Shown: positions 6,375 through 16,096 of the stretch, piece after piece
Layout of the letters: each line of letters starts with the position of its first letter
Numbering within the stretch: position 1 is the first letter of the stretch
Origin: Clostridiales bacterium
GTDB taxonomy: Bacteria > Bacillota > Clostridia > Peptostreptococcales > Anaerovoracaceae
Direction of reading: 5' to 3'
DNA length: 39,682 nt
Assembly (NCBI GenBank): GCA_012744355.1
Contig: JAAYHV010000025.1
Span: 1-39,682, forward strand
Notes under the pieces: model-generated
What the model was told of the DNA's origin: nothing
Databases searched by the model: none
What the model saw: the letters and a program-made list of their open reading frames with translations, nothing else
Translations under genes and position numbers: made by a program

Positions 6375-7391
6375 GTGGCTGAGGGAAAACCAATAATTAG
6401 TCTTCGAAATGTAACCAAAGATTTTGAGACTAGAAGCGGAACGATAAGAGCACTTGATAATATCAGTATTGACATTGTGCAAGGTGAAACTTACGGAATA
6501 ATAGGACTAAGTGGTGCAGGCAAAAGTACACTGGTTAGATGCATAAATCTACTTGAGACACCCACAGAAGGAAGGGTCGTTTTTAACGGAGAGTCACTAA
6601 CAGGGCTAAGCAGAAAAGAGCTGAATTTAAGGCGACGTGAAATAGCGATGATATTCCAACAGTTCAATCTGCTGATGCAAAGAACTGCTTTACAAAATGT
6701 ATGTTTTCCCTTAGAGATAGCTGGTGTTAAAAAAGAAGAAGCAGCAAGAAGAGGAAAAGAACTGTTAAAGCGAGTGGGTTTAGAGGACAGAGTAGACTCA
6801 TATCCTGCGCAGCTATCAGGAGGCCAAAAACAGAGAGTTGGTATAGCACGAGCACTAGCAAGTAATCCAAAAGTTCTTCTTTGTGATGAGGCAACAAGTG
6901 CACTTGATCCTAAAACTACTAGGTCTATTTTAGAACTTCTTAAGGATATAAACAAAGAGTTTGGGATAACAATAGTAATAATAACTCACGAGATGAGCGT
7001 CATACAATATGCTTGTGACAGAGTAGCAATAATAGAAGCAGGAGAAATAGCTGAAGAAGGTAGCGTGGATGAGATATTCACAAGACCTAAAACGAAGGCA
7101 GCCAAGAGACTTGTATTTCCAGATCAGGAAAAAACAGACGGCATAGTTGGAGAAAACTTAATCAGATTGGTATTTGACGGTGGGGCTTCATATGAGCCAG
7201 TCATAGCAAATATGGTGATCAAATCAGGAGCACCAGTAAACATAATGTATGCGAGCATACAAAATGTAGAGGGCGTAAATAAAGGCCAGATGATACTGGA
7301 ACTATCAAATATTAAAAAACAATCTGAAATACAACTCGAATACCTAAACGAACAAAAAATTGCTTATGAAGAAATCGGGGAGGTGAAATAA
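6375..7391 (+). CDS. metN: Methionine ABC transporter ATP-binding protein
   Basis: A 338-residue ATPase subunit of the MetNIQ importer, acting on the inner face of the membrane. Walker A is IGLSGAGKST, the ABC signature is LSGGQKQRVGIARALA and Walker B is VLLCDEATSALD. After about residue 255 follows a C-terminal NIL/ACT-like domain (LIRLVFDGGASYEPVIANMV, then GQMILEL), which in this family binds methionine and causes trans-inhibition. The start is GTG at 6375 with AAGGAG 6 nt upstream. Its stop overlaps the metI start region by one base. Expression is probably governed by the Met-rich leader and attenuator upstream. Confidence 0.96.
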   Translation: MAEGKPIISLRNVTKDFETRSGTIRALDNISIDIVQGETYGIIGLSGAGKSTLVRCINLLETPTEGRVVFNGESLTGLSRKELNLRRREIAMIFQQFNLLMQRTALQNVCFPLEIAGVKKEEAARRGKELLKRVGLEDRVDSYPAQLSGGQKQRVGIARALASNPKVLLCDEATSALDPKTTRSILELLKDINKEFGITIVIITHEMSVIQYACDRVAIIEAGEIAEEGSVDEIFTRPKTKAAKRLVFPDQEKTDGIVGENLIRLVFDGGASYEPVIANMVIKSGAPVNIMYASIQNVEGVNKGQMILELSNIKKQSEIQLEYLNEQKIAYEEIGEVK

Positions 7392-8035
7392 TGACTGAAT
7401 TATTTTTACAGGGATTATGGGATACCATCTTTATGACCTTGGCTGCAACAGCGGTAGCATATCTAGTGGGGCTTCCAATAGGAGTAGCATTAGTGGTAAC
7501 CGATGACAACAGCATTCACCCGATGCCTCTAATACACAGCATTATAGGATTTGTAGTAAACGTTGTAAGATCAGTACCCTTTCTAATACTTCTAATAGCG
7601 ATGATACCTCTTACTAGAATTGTAGTGGGCACTGCTATCGGAACTAATGCAACAATATTTGTACTGATAGTATCAGCAGCTCCATTTATAGCAAGAATGG
7701 TAGAGTCTTCCATTAAGGAAATAGACTCAGGAGTTATAGAGGCAGCCCAATCAATGGGAGCTAGTAATAAAACGATAATATGGAAAGTGATGTTAAGTGA
7801 AGCTAAACCGTCACTAGTTGTAGGAATGGCGTTATCAACAATAACGATACTTGGATATTCAGCAATGGCAGGAGTTATAGGAGGTGGCGGCTTAGGTGAT
7901 ATAGCAATAAAGTACGGTTTATATCATTACAAAGCCGGAATCATGTGGCTGGCTGTAGCAATATTAGTAATAGTGGTGCAAATTTTACAGGAAATCGGAA
8001 TGCGGATAGCAAAGAAGATAGATAACAGAGGATAA
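7391..8035 (+). CDS. metI: Methionine ABC transporter permease
   Basis: A 214-residue permease with about five membrane helices. The EAA loop that contacts the ATPase is visible as EAAQSMGASNKTIIWKVMLSEAKP split across residues about 117-140. The conserved segment RSVPFLILLIAMIPLTR and the GGGGLGDIAIKYG stretch near the end are typical of MetI. The ATG at 7391 has GGGGAGG 6 nt upstream and follows directly on metN. It lies 18 nt before metQ. It forms the transmembrane path for L- and D-methionine with MetN and the MetQ lipoprotein. Confidence 0.95.
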   Translation: MTELFLQGLWDTIFMTLAATAVAYLVGLPIGVALVVTDDNSIHPMPLIHSIIGFVVNVVRSVPFLILLIAMIPLTRIVVGTAIGTNATIFVLIVSAAPFIARMVESSIKEIDSGVIEAAQSMGASNKTIIWKVMLSEAKPSLVVGMALSTITILGYSAMAGVIGGGGLGDIAIKYGLYHYKAGIMWLAVAILVIVVQILQEIGMRIAKKIDNRG

Positions 8036-8053
8036 TAAGAGAGGAAACCAAAC

Positions 8054-8872
8054 ATGAAAAAGAACATTTTAGTAACAACGCTAGTAATAATACTGTCAGC
8101 GATTCTACTAGTAGGGTGCGGAAGTTCGTCTGATGACGAAGCAAACAAAGTAATTAAAGTAGGGGCTACGCCGTCTCCACACGCAGAAATTCTAGAAGCA
8201 GTAAGAGGCGAAGTAGAAGCCGCAGGATATGAGCTTGAAATAGTAGAGTTTCAAGACTATATACTGCCGAACACATCTTTAGACACTGGAGAACTTGACG
8301 CGAACTTCTTCCAGCATCAGCCATATCTAACTGACTTCAATGACAACAATGGTACAGATTTAGTTTCTGTAGGAGTAGTTCACTATGAGCCTTTAGGAAT
8401 TTATAAAGGAAGTAAATCTTCAATCGCTGATTTAAAAGCTGGAGATAAAATAGCAGTGCCAAATGACACAACAAATGAAGCTAGAGCTTTACAGCTACTT
8501 CAAGCAGAAGGCATAATCAAGCTTAAAGATGGCGTTGGACTTGAAGCTACAAAAATTGATATCATAGAAAACCCATATGACGTTGAGATAGTTGAATTAG
8601 AAGCTGCAGTAATTCCAAGAAGCTTACCAGATCTTGCTCTTGCAGTAATTAATGGAAACTATGCATTAAGTGCAGAACTTACATCTGATGATGCTATTGC
8701 TTACGAGGCAGCGGACTCAGAAGCAGCAGAGGAATTTGCAAATGTAATAGCAGTAAAATCAGAAAATAAAGACAGTGAAAAATCAAAGGTTTTATATCAG
8801 GCGATAACTAGTGATACAGTTAAATCCTTCATAAAAGATAAATATAAAGGATCAGTGCTTATTGCATTTTAA
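8054..8872 (+). CDS. metQ: Methionine-binding lipoprotein (MetQ/NlpA family)
   Basis: A 272-residue substrate-binding lipoprotein. Residues 1-22 form a signal peptide (MKKN then a hydrophobic run) ending in the lipobox LLVGC with the lipidated cysteine at 22. The NlpA/MetQ core follows: VIKVGATPSPHAEILEAV, DYILPNTSLDTGELDANFFQH, and KIAVPNDTTNEARALQLLQ. It would be anchored to the outer face of the membrane and deliver methionine to MetNI. The ATG has GAGAGGAAACC upstream. It is the last gene of the operon and is followed by a long hairpin terminator. Confidence 0.95.
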   Translation: MKKNILVTTLVIILSAILLVGCGSSSDDEANKVIKVGATPSPHAEILEAVRGEVEAAGYELEIVEFQDYILPNTSLDTGELDANFFQHQPYLTDFNDNNGTDLVSVGVVHYEPLGIYKGSKSSIADLKAGDKIAVPNDTTNEARALQLLQAEGIIKLKDGVGLEATKIDIIENPYDVEIVELEAAVIPRSLPDLALAVINGNYALSAELTSDDAIAYEAADSEAAEEFANVIAVKSENKDSEKSKVLYQAITSDTVKSFIKDKYKGSVLIAF

Positions 8873-8892
8873 GAAAACTTGAATTGTGATTT

Positions 8893-8936
8893 TAGAAACC
8901 CCTTAAGTTAAAATTATTTAACTTAAGGGGTTTCTA
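8893..8936. terminator. Long bidirectional terminator hairpin after metQ
   Basis: Two 20-nt arms (8893-8912 and 8917-8936) are perfectly complementary, with a 4-nt loop. The core is AACCCCTTAAGTT paired with AACTTAAGGGGTT. The arms themselves supply the A-rich and T-rich flanks, so it can terminate metNIQ on the plus strand and the convergent birA-bioY operon on the minus strand. Confidence 0.88.
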
Positions 8937-8984
8937 TATGGTTAATAAATAGTAGAATTTAAATAATCTGTTGCATTAATACGA

Positions 8985-9503
8985 TTAATTGATGAAATAT
9001 TCTTTCGGAATACGTTTAACTATAACGGAAGCTAAAAGTACTTTTAATACATCTCCTGGTATAAAAGGTAATATGCATAGAGAAAAAGTAGTTATTAGAT
9101 TTGAACCAGTTACGTACATAAACCAAAGGCTACCAACTGCGTAGCATGCGAAGGTACCTAAAATCATGCCAGATACAATCTTAGGATATGTATTCTTTGA
9201 CAGTTTACCAACGATTAAGGCTATAAGTATATATCCAAATATGTAGCCGCCTGTAGGTCCTAGTAGATGGCCTATGCCTGCTGAAAAACCACTAAAAACT
9301 GGAAGACCGATCACACCAATTAAAATATAGATAAGCTGCGAAACGCTTCCGTATTTAGGGCCTAGCACGGCTCCTGCAACCATTACACCAAAGGTTGCTA
9401 GATTAATGGGAACTGGCGTAAAAGGTAGGGGAACTGTAATCCAAGTGCAAACAACTGTTATTGCGGTAAACAGTCCAATTAAAGTAATTTTATATGTTCT
9501 CAT
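8985..9503 (-). CDS. bioY: Biotin transporter S component BioY
   Basis: A 172-residue membrane protein of the BioY family, the biotin-binding S component of ECF-type importers. BioY features are FTAITVVCTWITVPLPFTPVP near the N-terminus, then LATFGVMVAGAVLGPKYG, then GHLLGPTGGYIFGYI with the conserved GPTGGY biotin-binding region. About six helices are visible. It must work with an ECF EcfAA'T module encoded elsewhere. The start ATG overlaps the birA stop as ATGA, so the two genes are co-transcribed and probably repressed together by BirA. Confidence 0.95.
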   Translation of the reverse strand: MRTYKITLIGLFTAITVVCTWITVPLPFTPVPINLATFGVMVAGAVLGPKYGSVSQLIYILIGVIGLPVFSGFSAGIGHLLGPTGGYIFGYILIALIVGKLSKNTYPKIVSGMILGTFACYAVGSLWFMYVTGSNLITTFSLCILPFIPGDVLKVLLASVIVKRIPKEYFIN

Positions 9504-10456
9504 AAAATGATTTCCCCACTGCTGATGTTTTCAATCAGGCCTTTCTTTATGCCTTCTAGATGCTCAACTATAAGTTCGCATTTGTCACCAATATCTAATA
9601 TTTTTACTTGAGCAGGCTCGGCGCTAAAGGTGTTTAGTCTCACGGTTTTTCCTACAACAAAGCAGTTTTCCCTATATTTACTAACAATTGAGTCTTTATC
9701 CAGCGTATCTTTTCTAACGAATAAATCATCAAGACCGTTTATAATGTCTGATATTATATCGTTTCTTGTGTAGCTCACTTTCCTTGTCTCTGATAAAAAT
9801 CCAACTATATCTTTTAAATCATCAGGAACTTCAGAAGGGAAACAGTTTATTCCTATTCCGATAATAATTCTATCGAAAAGATTATTCTCCAAATTGAATT
9901 CACCCTCGGTTAAAATACCGCATATTTTTTTTCCGTTTAGAAAAATATCATTTACCCATTTTAACTTTGTTTCTTCACCTGATATGTTTAAAAGTGAGTC
10001 AAGTACCACATTTGCAACTCCGCACGTTATAAGCATAGTATCTTCAGGGATAAACTTTGGTTTAAATGAATATGACATATAGATGCCGGCACCTTTAGGA
10101 GAAAAGAAGTATCTACCTAATCGTCCCTTGCCCTTAGTCTGTTCGTTGGCAATTACTATCTGTGGGGAGTCCTTATAATCAGTACGTTTAATGTAATCAT
10201 TAGTTGAAGGAAGACTGTCAAAGATAGTGACGTCACCTTTGATTATCCCTTTGGATAAAACGTCATATCCCGGCTTAATTTTATAGCCTTTGCCGCGAAC
10301 GCTAGTAATTGAATATCCTTTTTTCTTAAGCTTTTCAATAGCTTTCCAAATTGAATTTCTGCTAACACTTAAGGCTTTGGCTAAAGCTTCCCCTGATATA
10401 TAACTTAGGCTAGTATCTTTTAAAAGTTCGATTAGTACTCTTTCATCTGTTGTCAT
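9500..10456 (-). CDS. birA: Bifunctional biotin ligase / biotin repressor
   Basis: A 318-residue BirA of the regulatory type. Residues 1-60 form the winged helix-turn-helix (SGEALAKALSVSRNSIWKAI, then SVRGKGYKI). The ligase domain has STNDYIKR, EQTKGKGRLGRYFFSPKGAG with the biotinyl-AMP binding loop GRLGR, and the KWVNDIFLNGKKICGILTE core with the catalytic lysine region. A C-terminal SH3-like domain follows (VGKTVRLNT...). It attaches biotin to carboxylase or decarboxylase carrier proteins and, as the biotinyl-AMP complex, represses transcription. The ATG has AAGGAGG 8 nt upstream. Its own promoter overlaps a BirA-like operator, so the gene looks autoregulated. Confidence 0.95.
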   Translation of the reverse strand: MTTDERVLIELLKDTSLSYISGEALAKALSVSRNSIWKAIEKLKKKGYSITSVRGKGYKIKPGYDVLSKGIIKGDVTIFDSLPSTNDYIKRTDYKDSPQIVIANEQTKGKGRLGRYFFSPKGAGIYMSYSFKPKFIPEDTMLITCGVANVVLDSLLNISGEETKLKWVNDIFLNGKKICGILTEGEFNLENNLFDRIIIGIGINCFPSEVPDDLKDIVGFLSETRKVSYTRNDIISDIINGLDDLFVRKDTLDKDSIVSKYRENCFVVGKTVRLNTFSAEPAQVKILDIGDKCELIVEHLEGIKKGLIENISSGEIIL

Positions 10457-10477
10457 AGCGTGCCTCCTTGTGAAGAT

Positions 10478-10530
10478 ATTTTAACAGAGGCAATCATAGC
10501 TGTCAACCTGAAATTAATAAAGGGTGACAA
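10478..10530 (-). promoter_or_regulatory. birA-bioY promoter with overlapping BirA operator
   Basis: Read on the minus strand the promoter is TTGACA (10506-10501), a 17-nt spacer and TAAAAT (10483-10478). The -35 box lies inside an inverted repeat, TTGTCACCC (10530-10522) with GGTTGACAG (10508-10500), separated by 13 nt. This matches the general BirA box design of TTGTnAACC and GGTTnACAA half-sites about 14-16 nt apart, although the halves are imperfect. Holo-BirA bound here would block RNA polymerase and might also affect the divergent promoter at 10539. Confidence 0.75.
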
Positions 10531-10538
10531 AGAATGGG

Positions 10539-10567
10539 TTGATTTAATAATGCAAAGAAAGTATAAT
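10539..10567 (+). promoter_or_regulatory. Plus-strand promoter before the broken amidohydrolase gene
   Basis: TTGATT (10539-10544), a 17-nt spacer and TATAAT (10562-10567) make a good SigA promoter. It starts just outside the BirA operator and points into the pseudogene at 10599. The promoter appears intact although its gene is broken. Confidence 0.65.
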
Positions 10568-10598
10568 TAAGTGATACGCTTAATTATAGGAGTTTAAC

Positions 10599-11299
10599 TT
10601 GGAAAAAGAGAGATTTAAAAAGTCATAATGCTTAGAAGCGAATTACATAAATTAGCAGAACCATCGGGTAAAGAGGCGAAAACAAGAAAATACTAAACTT
10701 GAGATTACTTGCAGAGGTTCTTGGTTTTATGCAAAATACGATACAGGAAAGCCAAGTGAAGCCATAGGATTTAGAGTGGATTCCGGTGGGACAAGTATAG
10801 ATGAAACTATTGATTTGCCATATGCATCAGCGATAAGAGGAGTATCTCATAAATGTGGCCATGACGGTCACGCGGATACGCTAGTTGCATTTGCTATGGA
10901 AGTTGAAAGCTTTGGGTCCGATAAGGACATATACCTTTTCTTTCAGCATGCTGAAGAAAATAGAAATAGGTTAAATGAGCTTAAAGAAAATATAGAAAAA
11001 AGAGTCGATTTAGAAGCGAATAAATATGGATTAAAATTTGACATAGCGTACTCTGATTTGTTTTCCGAAACTTCTAATAACGACGAAATTGTAGAAAAGA
11101 TAAAATATATATCGGAGGTTCATGACTATATTTTAAATGATATGGACGTGCTTAAAACTTCTGAAGATTACGGATATTTCTTAAAGAAAACAAAAGGAGC
11201 TATGATGTGGATAGGTGCGGGAGAAAATTCCCCTAGCCTTCATGCTACAGATTTTAATTTTAATGGGATCTAATCGAATTTGTAACTGATTTTTTATGA
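10599..11299 (+). pseudogene. Broken M20-family amidohydrolase/peptidase gene
   Basis: The region begins with GGAG and a TTG (10599) reading MEKERFK. It shifts frame to MLRSELHKLAEPSGKEAKT (from 10628), then shifts again near 10694 into the long frame with AIGFRVDSGG and the metal-binding HKCGHDGH and FFQHAEE motifs. After HAEE about 200 residues, including the dimerisation domain, are missing. The C-terminal TSEDYGYFLKKTKGAMMWIGAG and LHATDF motifs follow directly. A last frameshift near 11267 separates FNFNG from the true end DLIEFVTDFL at 11299. Intact relatives are about 370-390 residues. Three shifts and one large deletion mean that no active M20 enzyme can be made, though a 165-residue stretch (10776-11273) stays open. 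Confidence 0.88.
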
Positions 11300-11317
11300 T
11301 AATTTCAAGGAGCTGAC

Positions 11318-11926
11318 ATGACAGAAAATATACTTACAAAAACCGCCTGTGAATTTGACTTAGCGCTACATCAAGCTTTGGTGGAAAATGAAGAATACGA
11401 TGTAAATAAGTGGTTATACGTACCAAATGAATACAGAAATTATAGATACATACTTGGAACTACAGGGAAGAACCCCTTAATATGTATAGGCATAAACCCT
11501 TCGACGGCAAAACCCGACCAACTTGATAATACTTTAAAATCAGTAGATAGGATTTCACGTCATAATGGATACGATGGGTTCATAATGTTCAATGTATATG
11601 CTCATAGAGCTACAGATCCAAATAACATGGAAAAAGAACTTAATAAATACCTACATTGTCAAAACATGAAGGCCTTTGAATATGTACTTAAAAACACTGA
11701 AAATTCCACTCCGTCCCTTTGGGCGGCCTGGGGAACCATAATTGAAAAGAGAGATTATCTTTCGTATTGTCTTAAAGATATGATAGATATAGGTGTTAAA
11801 TATGAGGCCGACTGGTATACTGCTGGCAAGAGGTCGATAAAAGGTCATCCTCATCACCCTCTTTACTTAAAAAAAGACAGCAAGCTAGATGAATTTGATG
11901 TTAGGGACTACAGCTTAAACGTTTAA
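11318..11926 (+). CDS. DUF1643 domain-containing protein
   Basis: A 202-residue soluble protein matching the DUF1643 pattern: RYILGTTGKNPLICIGINPSTA near residues 43-64, NTLKSVDRISRHNGYDGF, then MFNVYAHRATDP, a central LWAAWGTII, and a C-terminal GHPHHPLYLKK. The function of the family is not established. The ATG has AAGGAG 5 nt upstream. It follows the broken amidohydrolase gene by 18 nt and may use the same promoter at 10539, or read-through from it. Confidence 0.85.
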   Translation: MTENILTKTACEFDLALHQALVENEEYDVNKWLYVPNEYRNYRYILGTTGKNPLICIGINPSTAKPDQLDNTLKSVDRISRHNGYDGFIMFNVYAHRATDPNNMEKELNKYLHCQNMKAFEYVLKNTENSTPSLWAAWGTIIEKRDYLSYCLKDMIDIGVKYEADWYTAGKRSIKGHPHHPLYLKKDSKLDEFDVRDYSLNV

Positions 11927-11966
11927 ATAAACAAATTCAACACTTTAATTCTTAATGGCTATATAG

Positions 11967-11972
11967 TATAAT
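11967..11972 (+). promoter_or_regulatory. Possible -10 element upstream of the CBS-domain membrane protein gene
   Basis: TATAAT lies 44 nt before the start codon in the only gene-free stretch before this gene. The matching -35 position reads TTTAAT (11944-11949), a weak box. No terminator was seen between the DUF1643 gene and this site. Confidence 0.35.
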
Positions 11973-12015
11973 ATATATTGATTTGTCATGTGCTTTAGGA
12001 GGGAAAATAATTTAA

Positions 12016-13290
12016 ATGGAAGATGGACAATTAGCAAGCTACATTATAGGAATATTAATACTGCTGGTTTTCTCAGCATATTTTTCAGCTACTGAAACTG
12101 CGTTTAATTCTATTAATAGAATTAGGCTCAAGAATTTAGTAAACGGAGGCAATAAAAGAGCCAAAAAAGTATTGATGCTCGAAGAGAGATATGATGAGTT
12201 GCTATCAACTATTTTGGTTGGTAATAATTTAGTTAATATTGCTATGACAGCAGTAGCAACAGTAATGTTTATTGACTTGTATGGACCTTACGGACCTACT
12301 ATATCAACTGTAGTGGTAACTATAGTTGTTCTTATATTTGGAGAAATATCTCCTAAAAACATAGCAAAAGAACAACCAGAAAAATTTGCAATGTGGTCAC
12401 AACCATTTATTAATATACTTGTAATTTTGTTTACTCCGATAAATTATCTTTTTTCAAAGTGGAAGAAATTCATTACTAAGATTTTCAAAGTATCAAAGGA
12501 CAGAGGAATAACAGAAGATGAATTAATAACTATAGTAGAAGAAGCGAAGACCGGTGGAAACATAGATAAAGAGCAAGGAGAACTAATAACCAACGCTATT
12601 GAGTTTAGCGATATAGATGCTTGGGATGTTTTAACGCCAAGGGTTGAAATAGAAGCAATAGAAATAGGAACTGCAGTTAAAGAAATCGGACAAATGTTTT
12701 TAGACACCGGATTTTCTAGAATGCCAGTTTATGATGACGATTTGGACAACATACTTGGAGTGCTTAATCAAAAGGATTTTCATAATTATGTAATCGGTGA
12801 AAATCAAGATATACAAAACTATGTAAAGCCTGTAGTGTTTGTAGCTAGGTCTATGAAAGCAGCAGTACTGCTTAAAAAGATGCAGGAAAATAAAACACAT
12901 ATCGCTGTTGTTGTTGATGAGTATGGTGGGACAGCTGGGCTTGTAACGATGGAAGACTTAATAGAAGAGCTTGTAGGAAAAATTTATGATGAACACGATA
13001 GCATAGAGTCTAAGGAAATAACAAGACTATATAATGGCAGTTACAAAGTTTCGTGCAGTGCAAATGTTGAAAAAATGTTCGACTTTTTTGGGGAAGAAGA
13101 AGATTTAGATGCAAATACTGTAAATGGTTGGGTCGTGCTACAACTAGACAAACTACCTAGCGTAGGAGATGAATTTGTCTATGAAAGTAAACACAAAATT
13201 TTCAAAGTGATAGTTACTAAATCTGATGGAAAGAAAGCCTTGGAAGTAAACATTAAGTTTGAGAATAAGCCTGAAGAGGAAGAGGAATAG
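12016..13290 (+). CDS. CNNM/CorC-HlyC family membrane protein with CBS pair
   Basis: A 424-residue protein with three parts. An N-terminal CNNM (DUF21) domain spans residues 1-185 with about four helices and the conserved FSAYFSATETAFNSINRIRLK and FGEISPKNIAKE. A pair of CBS domains covers about 205-330 (LTPRVEIEAIE, SRMPVYDDD and VVVDEYGGTAGLVTMEDLIEE). A C-terminal CorC_HlyC domain follows from about 345, ending in an acidic tail. Such proteins are linked to Mg2+ or Co2+ efflux and homeostasis; the older name hemolysin is misleading. Start ATG has AGGAGGG about 14 nt upstream, somewhat far. It lies 15 nt before secA. Confidence 0.9.
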   Translation: MEDGQLASYIIGILILLVFSAYFSATETAFNSINRIRLKNLVNGGNKRAKKVLMLEERYDELLSTILVGNNLVNIAMTAVATVMFIDLYGPYGPTISTVVVTIVVLIFGEISPKNIAKEQPEKFAMWSQPFINILVILFTPINYLFSKWKKFITKIFKVSKDRGITEDELITIVEEAKTGGNIDKEQGELITNAIEFSDIDAWDVLTPRVEIEAIEIGTAVKEIGQMFLDTGFSRMPVYDDDLDNILGVLNQKDFHNYVIGENQDIQNYVKPVVFVARSMKAAVLLKKMQENKTHIAVVVDEYGGTAGLVTMEDLIEELVGKIYDEHDSIESKEITRLYNGSYKVSCSANVEKMFDFFGEEEDLDANTVNGWVVLQLDKLPSVGDEFVYESKHKIFKVIVTKSDGKKALEVNIKFENKPEEEEE

Positions 13291-13305
13291 AAAGGGGAAA
13301 CGCGA

Positions 13306-16044
13306 ATGGGTTTAATGGAGAAGATCTTTGGAGATCTTAATTCAAAAGAGATCAAAAAGATTGACGCAACAGTAGACAAGGTAGAAGCCCTAGATGTTGA
13401 CATGCAAAATCTTAGCGATGATCAGCTAAAAGCAAAAACAACAGAGTTTAGAGATAGATATCAAAATGGTGAAGAGATAGATGCAATGCTTCCTGAAGCT
13501 TTCGCCGTATGCAGAGAAGCGGCATGGAGAAGCCTTGGAATGAAGCATTTTAGAGTTCAGCTAATTGGAGGAGTTACACTGCACCAAGGCAGAATTTCTG
13601 AGATGAAAACAGGTGAAGGAAAAACATTAGTAGCTACGTTAGCTGCATATCTTAACGCAATAGATGGCAAAGGTGTACACATAGTAACGGTAAATGATTA
13701 TCTTGCCAAAAGAGATGCTCAGTGGATGGGAAGACTATATAATTTTCTTGGATTAACGGTAGGTTGCGTAATACATGGAGTTGAAGGCGAAGAACGAAAA
13801 GAGGCCTATAAAGCGGATATTACATATGGTACCAACAATGAATTTGGATTTGATTACCTTAGAGATAATATGGTTTTATATAAGGAAAACTTAACTCAAA
13901 GACCACTTAATTTTGCAATCGTCGATGAAGTCGACTCTATCTTGGTAGATGAGGCGAGAACGCCTTTAATCATATCGGGTAAAGGGACGGATTCAACCAC
14001 GATGTATCAAAAGGCAAATAGCTTTATAAAATCCCTAACCGAAGAAGAAGACTATCTTGTGGAAGAAAAAGAAAACCAAGTGTCTCTTACGGATGCGGGA
14101 ATTACCAAGTGCGAAAAGAACTTTAAAATTGATAACTTTTCAGATCCTGAGAATATGGAATTAAACCATCATGTAATCCAAGCGTTAAAGGCTAACACCA
14201 TGATGAAAAGGGATGTTGACTATATTGTTAAAGACGGTGAAATAATTATTGTAGATGAGTTTACAGGTCGTTTAATGTTTGGAAGAAGATATAGCAATGG
14301 ATTACATCAAGCTATAGAAGCTAAAGAACGTATGTCTGTAAGATCAGAATCAAAGACCCTAGCTACTGTTACTATCCAAAACTATTTTAGGATGTACCAA
14401 AAACTGTCAGGCATGACAGGTACTGCTAAGACAGAAGAAGAGGAATTTAGAGACATATACAACATGGATGTAGTCGTTATTCCGACTAACAAGCCGATTG
14501 TACGTGATGATATGCAAGATGCCGTATTTACAAATGAAAAGTCTAAATTTAAAGCAATAACTAATAAAGTTATAGAGGCAAACGAAAAAGGGCAACCAGT
14601 TCTAGTTGGTACTATTTCTATAGAAAACTCAGAACTTATAAGCCAGATGCTAAATAAAAAAGGCGTCAAGCATAACGTATTAAATGCTAAGCAGCATGAA
14701 AAAGAGGCCGAGATTGTAGCTGAAGCAGGTCGCCAGGGTATGGTTACGATTGCTACAAATATGGCTGGTAGAGGTACGGATATCATACTGGGAGGTAATC
14801 CTGATTTTGAAGCACTAAAAGAAATGAAGAAAGAGGAATACACTGAGGAGCAAATCAACTTTGCCAAAGGGTTTGAGAAATCTGATGAAGAAGAGATGAT
14901 AGAAGCAAGAGAAAAATATGAGTTGCTTTTAGATAAGTTCAAATTAGAAAGAAAAGAAGAACAGCAGCGCGTCAAAGAACTTGGTGGTCTTATGATTATA
15001 GGTACTGAGAGACATGAATCAAGGCGTATAGACAATCAGCTGCGTGGACGTTCTGGACGTCAAGGAGACCCAGGTAAAACGCAATTCTATATAAGTATGG
15101 AAGATGATTTGATGAGACTCTTTGGTGGCGAAAGAATGCAAGGACTGATAAATCGCACTAATTTAGACGAAGACGAACCTATTGAAGCGGGAGTTCTATC
15201 AAGAACTATAGAAAACGCTCAAAAAAAGGTCGAGGGACGAAACTTTGGTATCAGAAAGTATGTGCTCCAATATGATAATGTTATGAACAAACAGAGAGAA
15301 ATCATATATGAGCAGCGTAGAATGGTATTAAACGGAGAAAACCTAAGGGACTTTATAAGTGGGATGACGGTAGAGATAATTGATGGAATAGTAGGTGTTG
15401 TAACTGCTGCATCTAAATACCCTGAAGAATGGGATTTAGAAGAAATCGAATCGGGTCTAAACAAGATTTGTCCAAGATACGAAGGTCTGTTAAATTATTC
15501 AGACGAAGAAAAAATAGATTTAACGGAAGCTAAGCTTAAAGCAGACATATATAGAGACTTTGAAAGATTATACGTTGACAAAGAAAATGAAGTCGGCGTA
15601 GACCACATGCGTGAAGTCGAAAGAATGCTTTTACTTAGAGTTGTTGACAATAGGTGGATGGATCACATAGATGCTATGGATCAACTAAAAAGCGGTATAG
15701 GACTTCGTGCACTAGGCCAGCAAGACCCTGCGATGGCATATGCCAGCGAAGGATTTGCGATGTTTGATGAAATGATAGCAGACATACGTGAAGAGACTGT
15801 TAAATATTGCTTCAATGTTACTATCAGCACATCTGTTAAGAGAAAAAGCGTAGTTAGCATTGGAGACTCTAAAAAAGAAGACTACACAAATAATACGATA
15901 GACGGACCTAAAGCTGCTACAAAGGAAAGCAAAGCTGATAAGCAAGAAACAATTAGAAGAGATGCTCCAAAGGTCGGAAGAAATGATCCATGTCCTTGTG
16001 GTTCAGGTAAAAAATATAAGAATTGCTGCGGTAAGGGATTATAA
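13306..16044 (+). CDS. secA: Preprotein translocase ATPase SecA
   Basis: A 912-residue motor that drives secreted proteins through SecYEG. Nucleotide-binding fold 1 shows [20 protein letters not shown] (Walker A) and [19 protein letters not shown] (Walker B, DEVD). The preprotein-crosslinking region follows, with [15 protein letters not shown] in NBF1. NBF2 shows [15 protein letters not shown] and [18 protein letters not shown]. The C-terminus has the zinc-binding SecB/ribosome-interacting tail [21 protein letters not shown], so the full-length form is intact. The ATG has AAAGGGG upstream. It is followed by prfB, a gene order common in Firmicutes. Confidence 0.98.
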   Translation: MGLMEKIFGDLNSKEIKKIDATVDKVEALDVDMQNLSDDQLKAKTTEFRDRYQNGEEIDAMLPEAFAVCREAAWRSLGMKHFRVQLIGGVTLHQGRISEMKTGEGKTLVATLAAYLNAIDGKGVHIVTVNDYLAKRDAQWMGRLYNFLGLTVGCVIHGVEGEERKEAYKADITYGTNNEFGFDYLRDNMVLYKENLTQRPLNFAIVDEVDSILVDEARTPLIISGKGTDSTTMYQKANSFIKSLTEEEDYLVEEKENQVSLTDAGITKCEKNFKIDNFSDPENMELNHHVIQALKANTMMKRDVDYIVKDGEIIIVDEFTGRLMFGRRYSNGLHQAIEAKERMSVRSESKTLATVTIQNYFRMYQKLSGMTGTAKTEEEEFRDIYNMDVVVIPTNKPIVRDDMQDAVFTNEKSKFKAITNKVIEANEKGQPVLVGTISIENSELISQMLNKKGVKHNVLNAKQHEKEAEIVAEAGRQGMVTIATNMAGRGTDIILGGNPDFEALKEMKKEEYTEEQINFAKGFEKSDEEEMIEAREKYELLLDKFKLERKEEQQRVKELGGLMIIGTERHESRRIDNQLRGRSGRQGDPGKTQFYISMEDDLMRLFGGERMQGLINRTNLDEDEPIEAGVLSRTIENAQKKVEGRNFGIRKYVLQYDNVMNKQREIIYEQRRMVLNGENLRDFISGMTVEIIDGIVGVVTAASKYPEEWDLEEIESGLNKICPRYEGLLNYSDEEKIDLTEAKLKADIYRDFERLYVDKENEVGVDHMREVERMLLLRVVDNRWMDHIDAMDQLKSGIGLRALGQQDPAMAYASEGFAMFDEMIADIREETVKYCFNVTISTSVKRKSVVSIGDSKKEDYTNNTIDGPKAATKESKADKQETIRRDAPKVGRNDPCPCGSGKKYKNCCGKGL

Positions 16045-16049
16045 CAAAC

Positions 16050-16079
16050 AATAGAGGTCTTTAGGTTGACCTCTATTTT
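16050..16079 (+). terminator. Intrinsic terminator between secA and prfB
   Basis: AATAGAGGTC (16050-16059) and GACCTCTATT (16068-16077) form a 10-bp stem with an 8-nt loop, followed by TTTATT. It starts 6 nt after the secA stop. The prfB RBS begins only about 8 nt later, so prfB must rely on read-through or on a promoter that I do not see. Confidence 0.75.
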
Positions 16080-16096
16080 ATTAGAAAGGAAAACAA

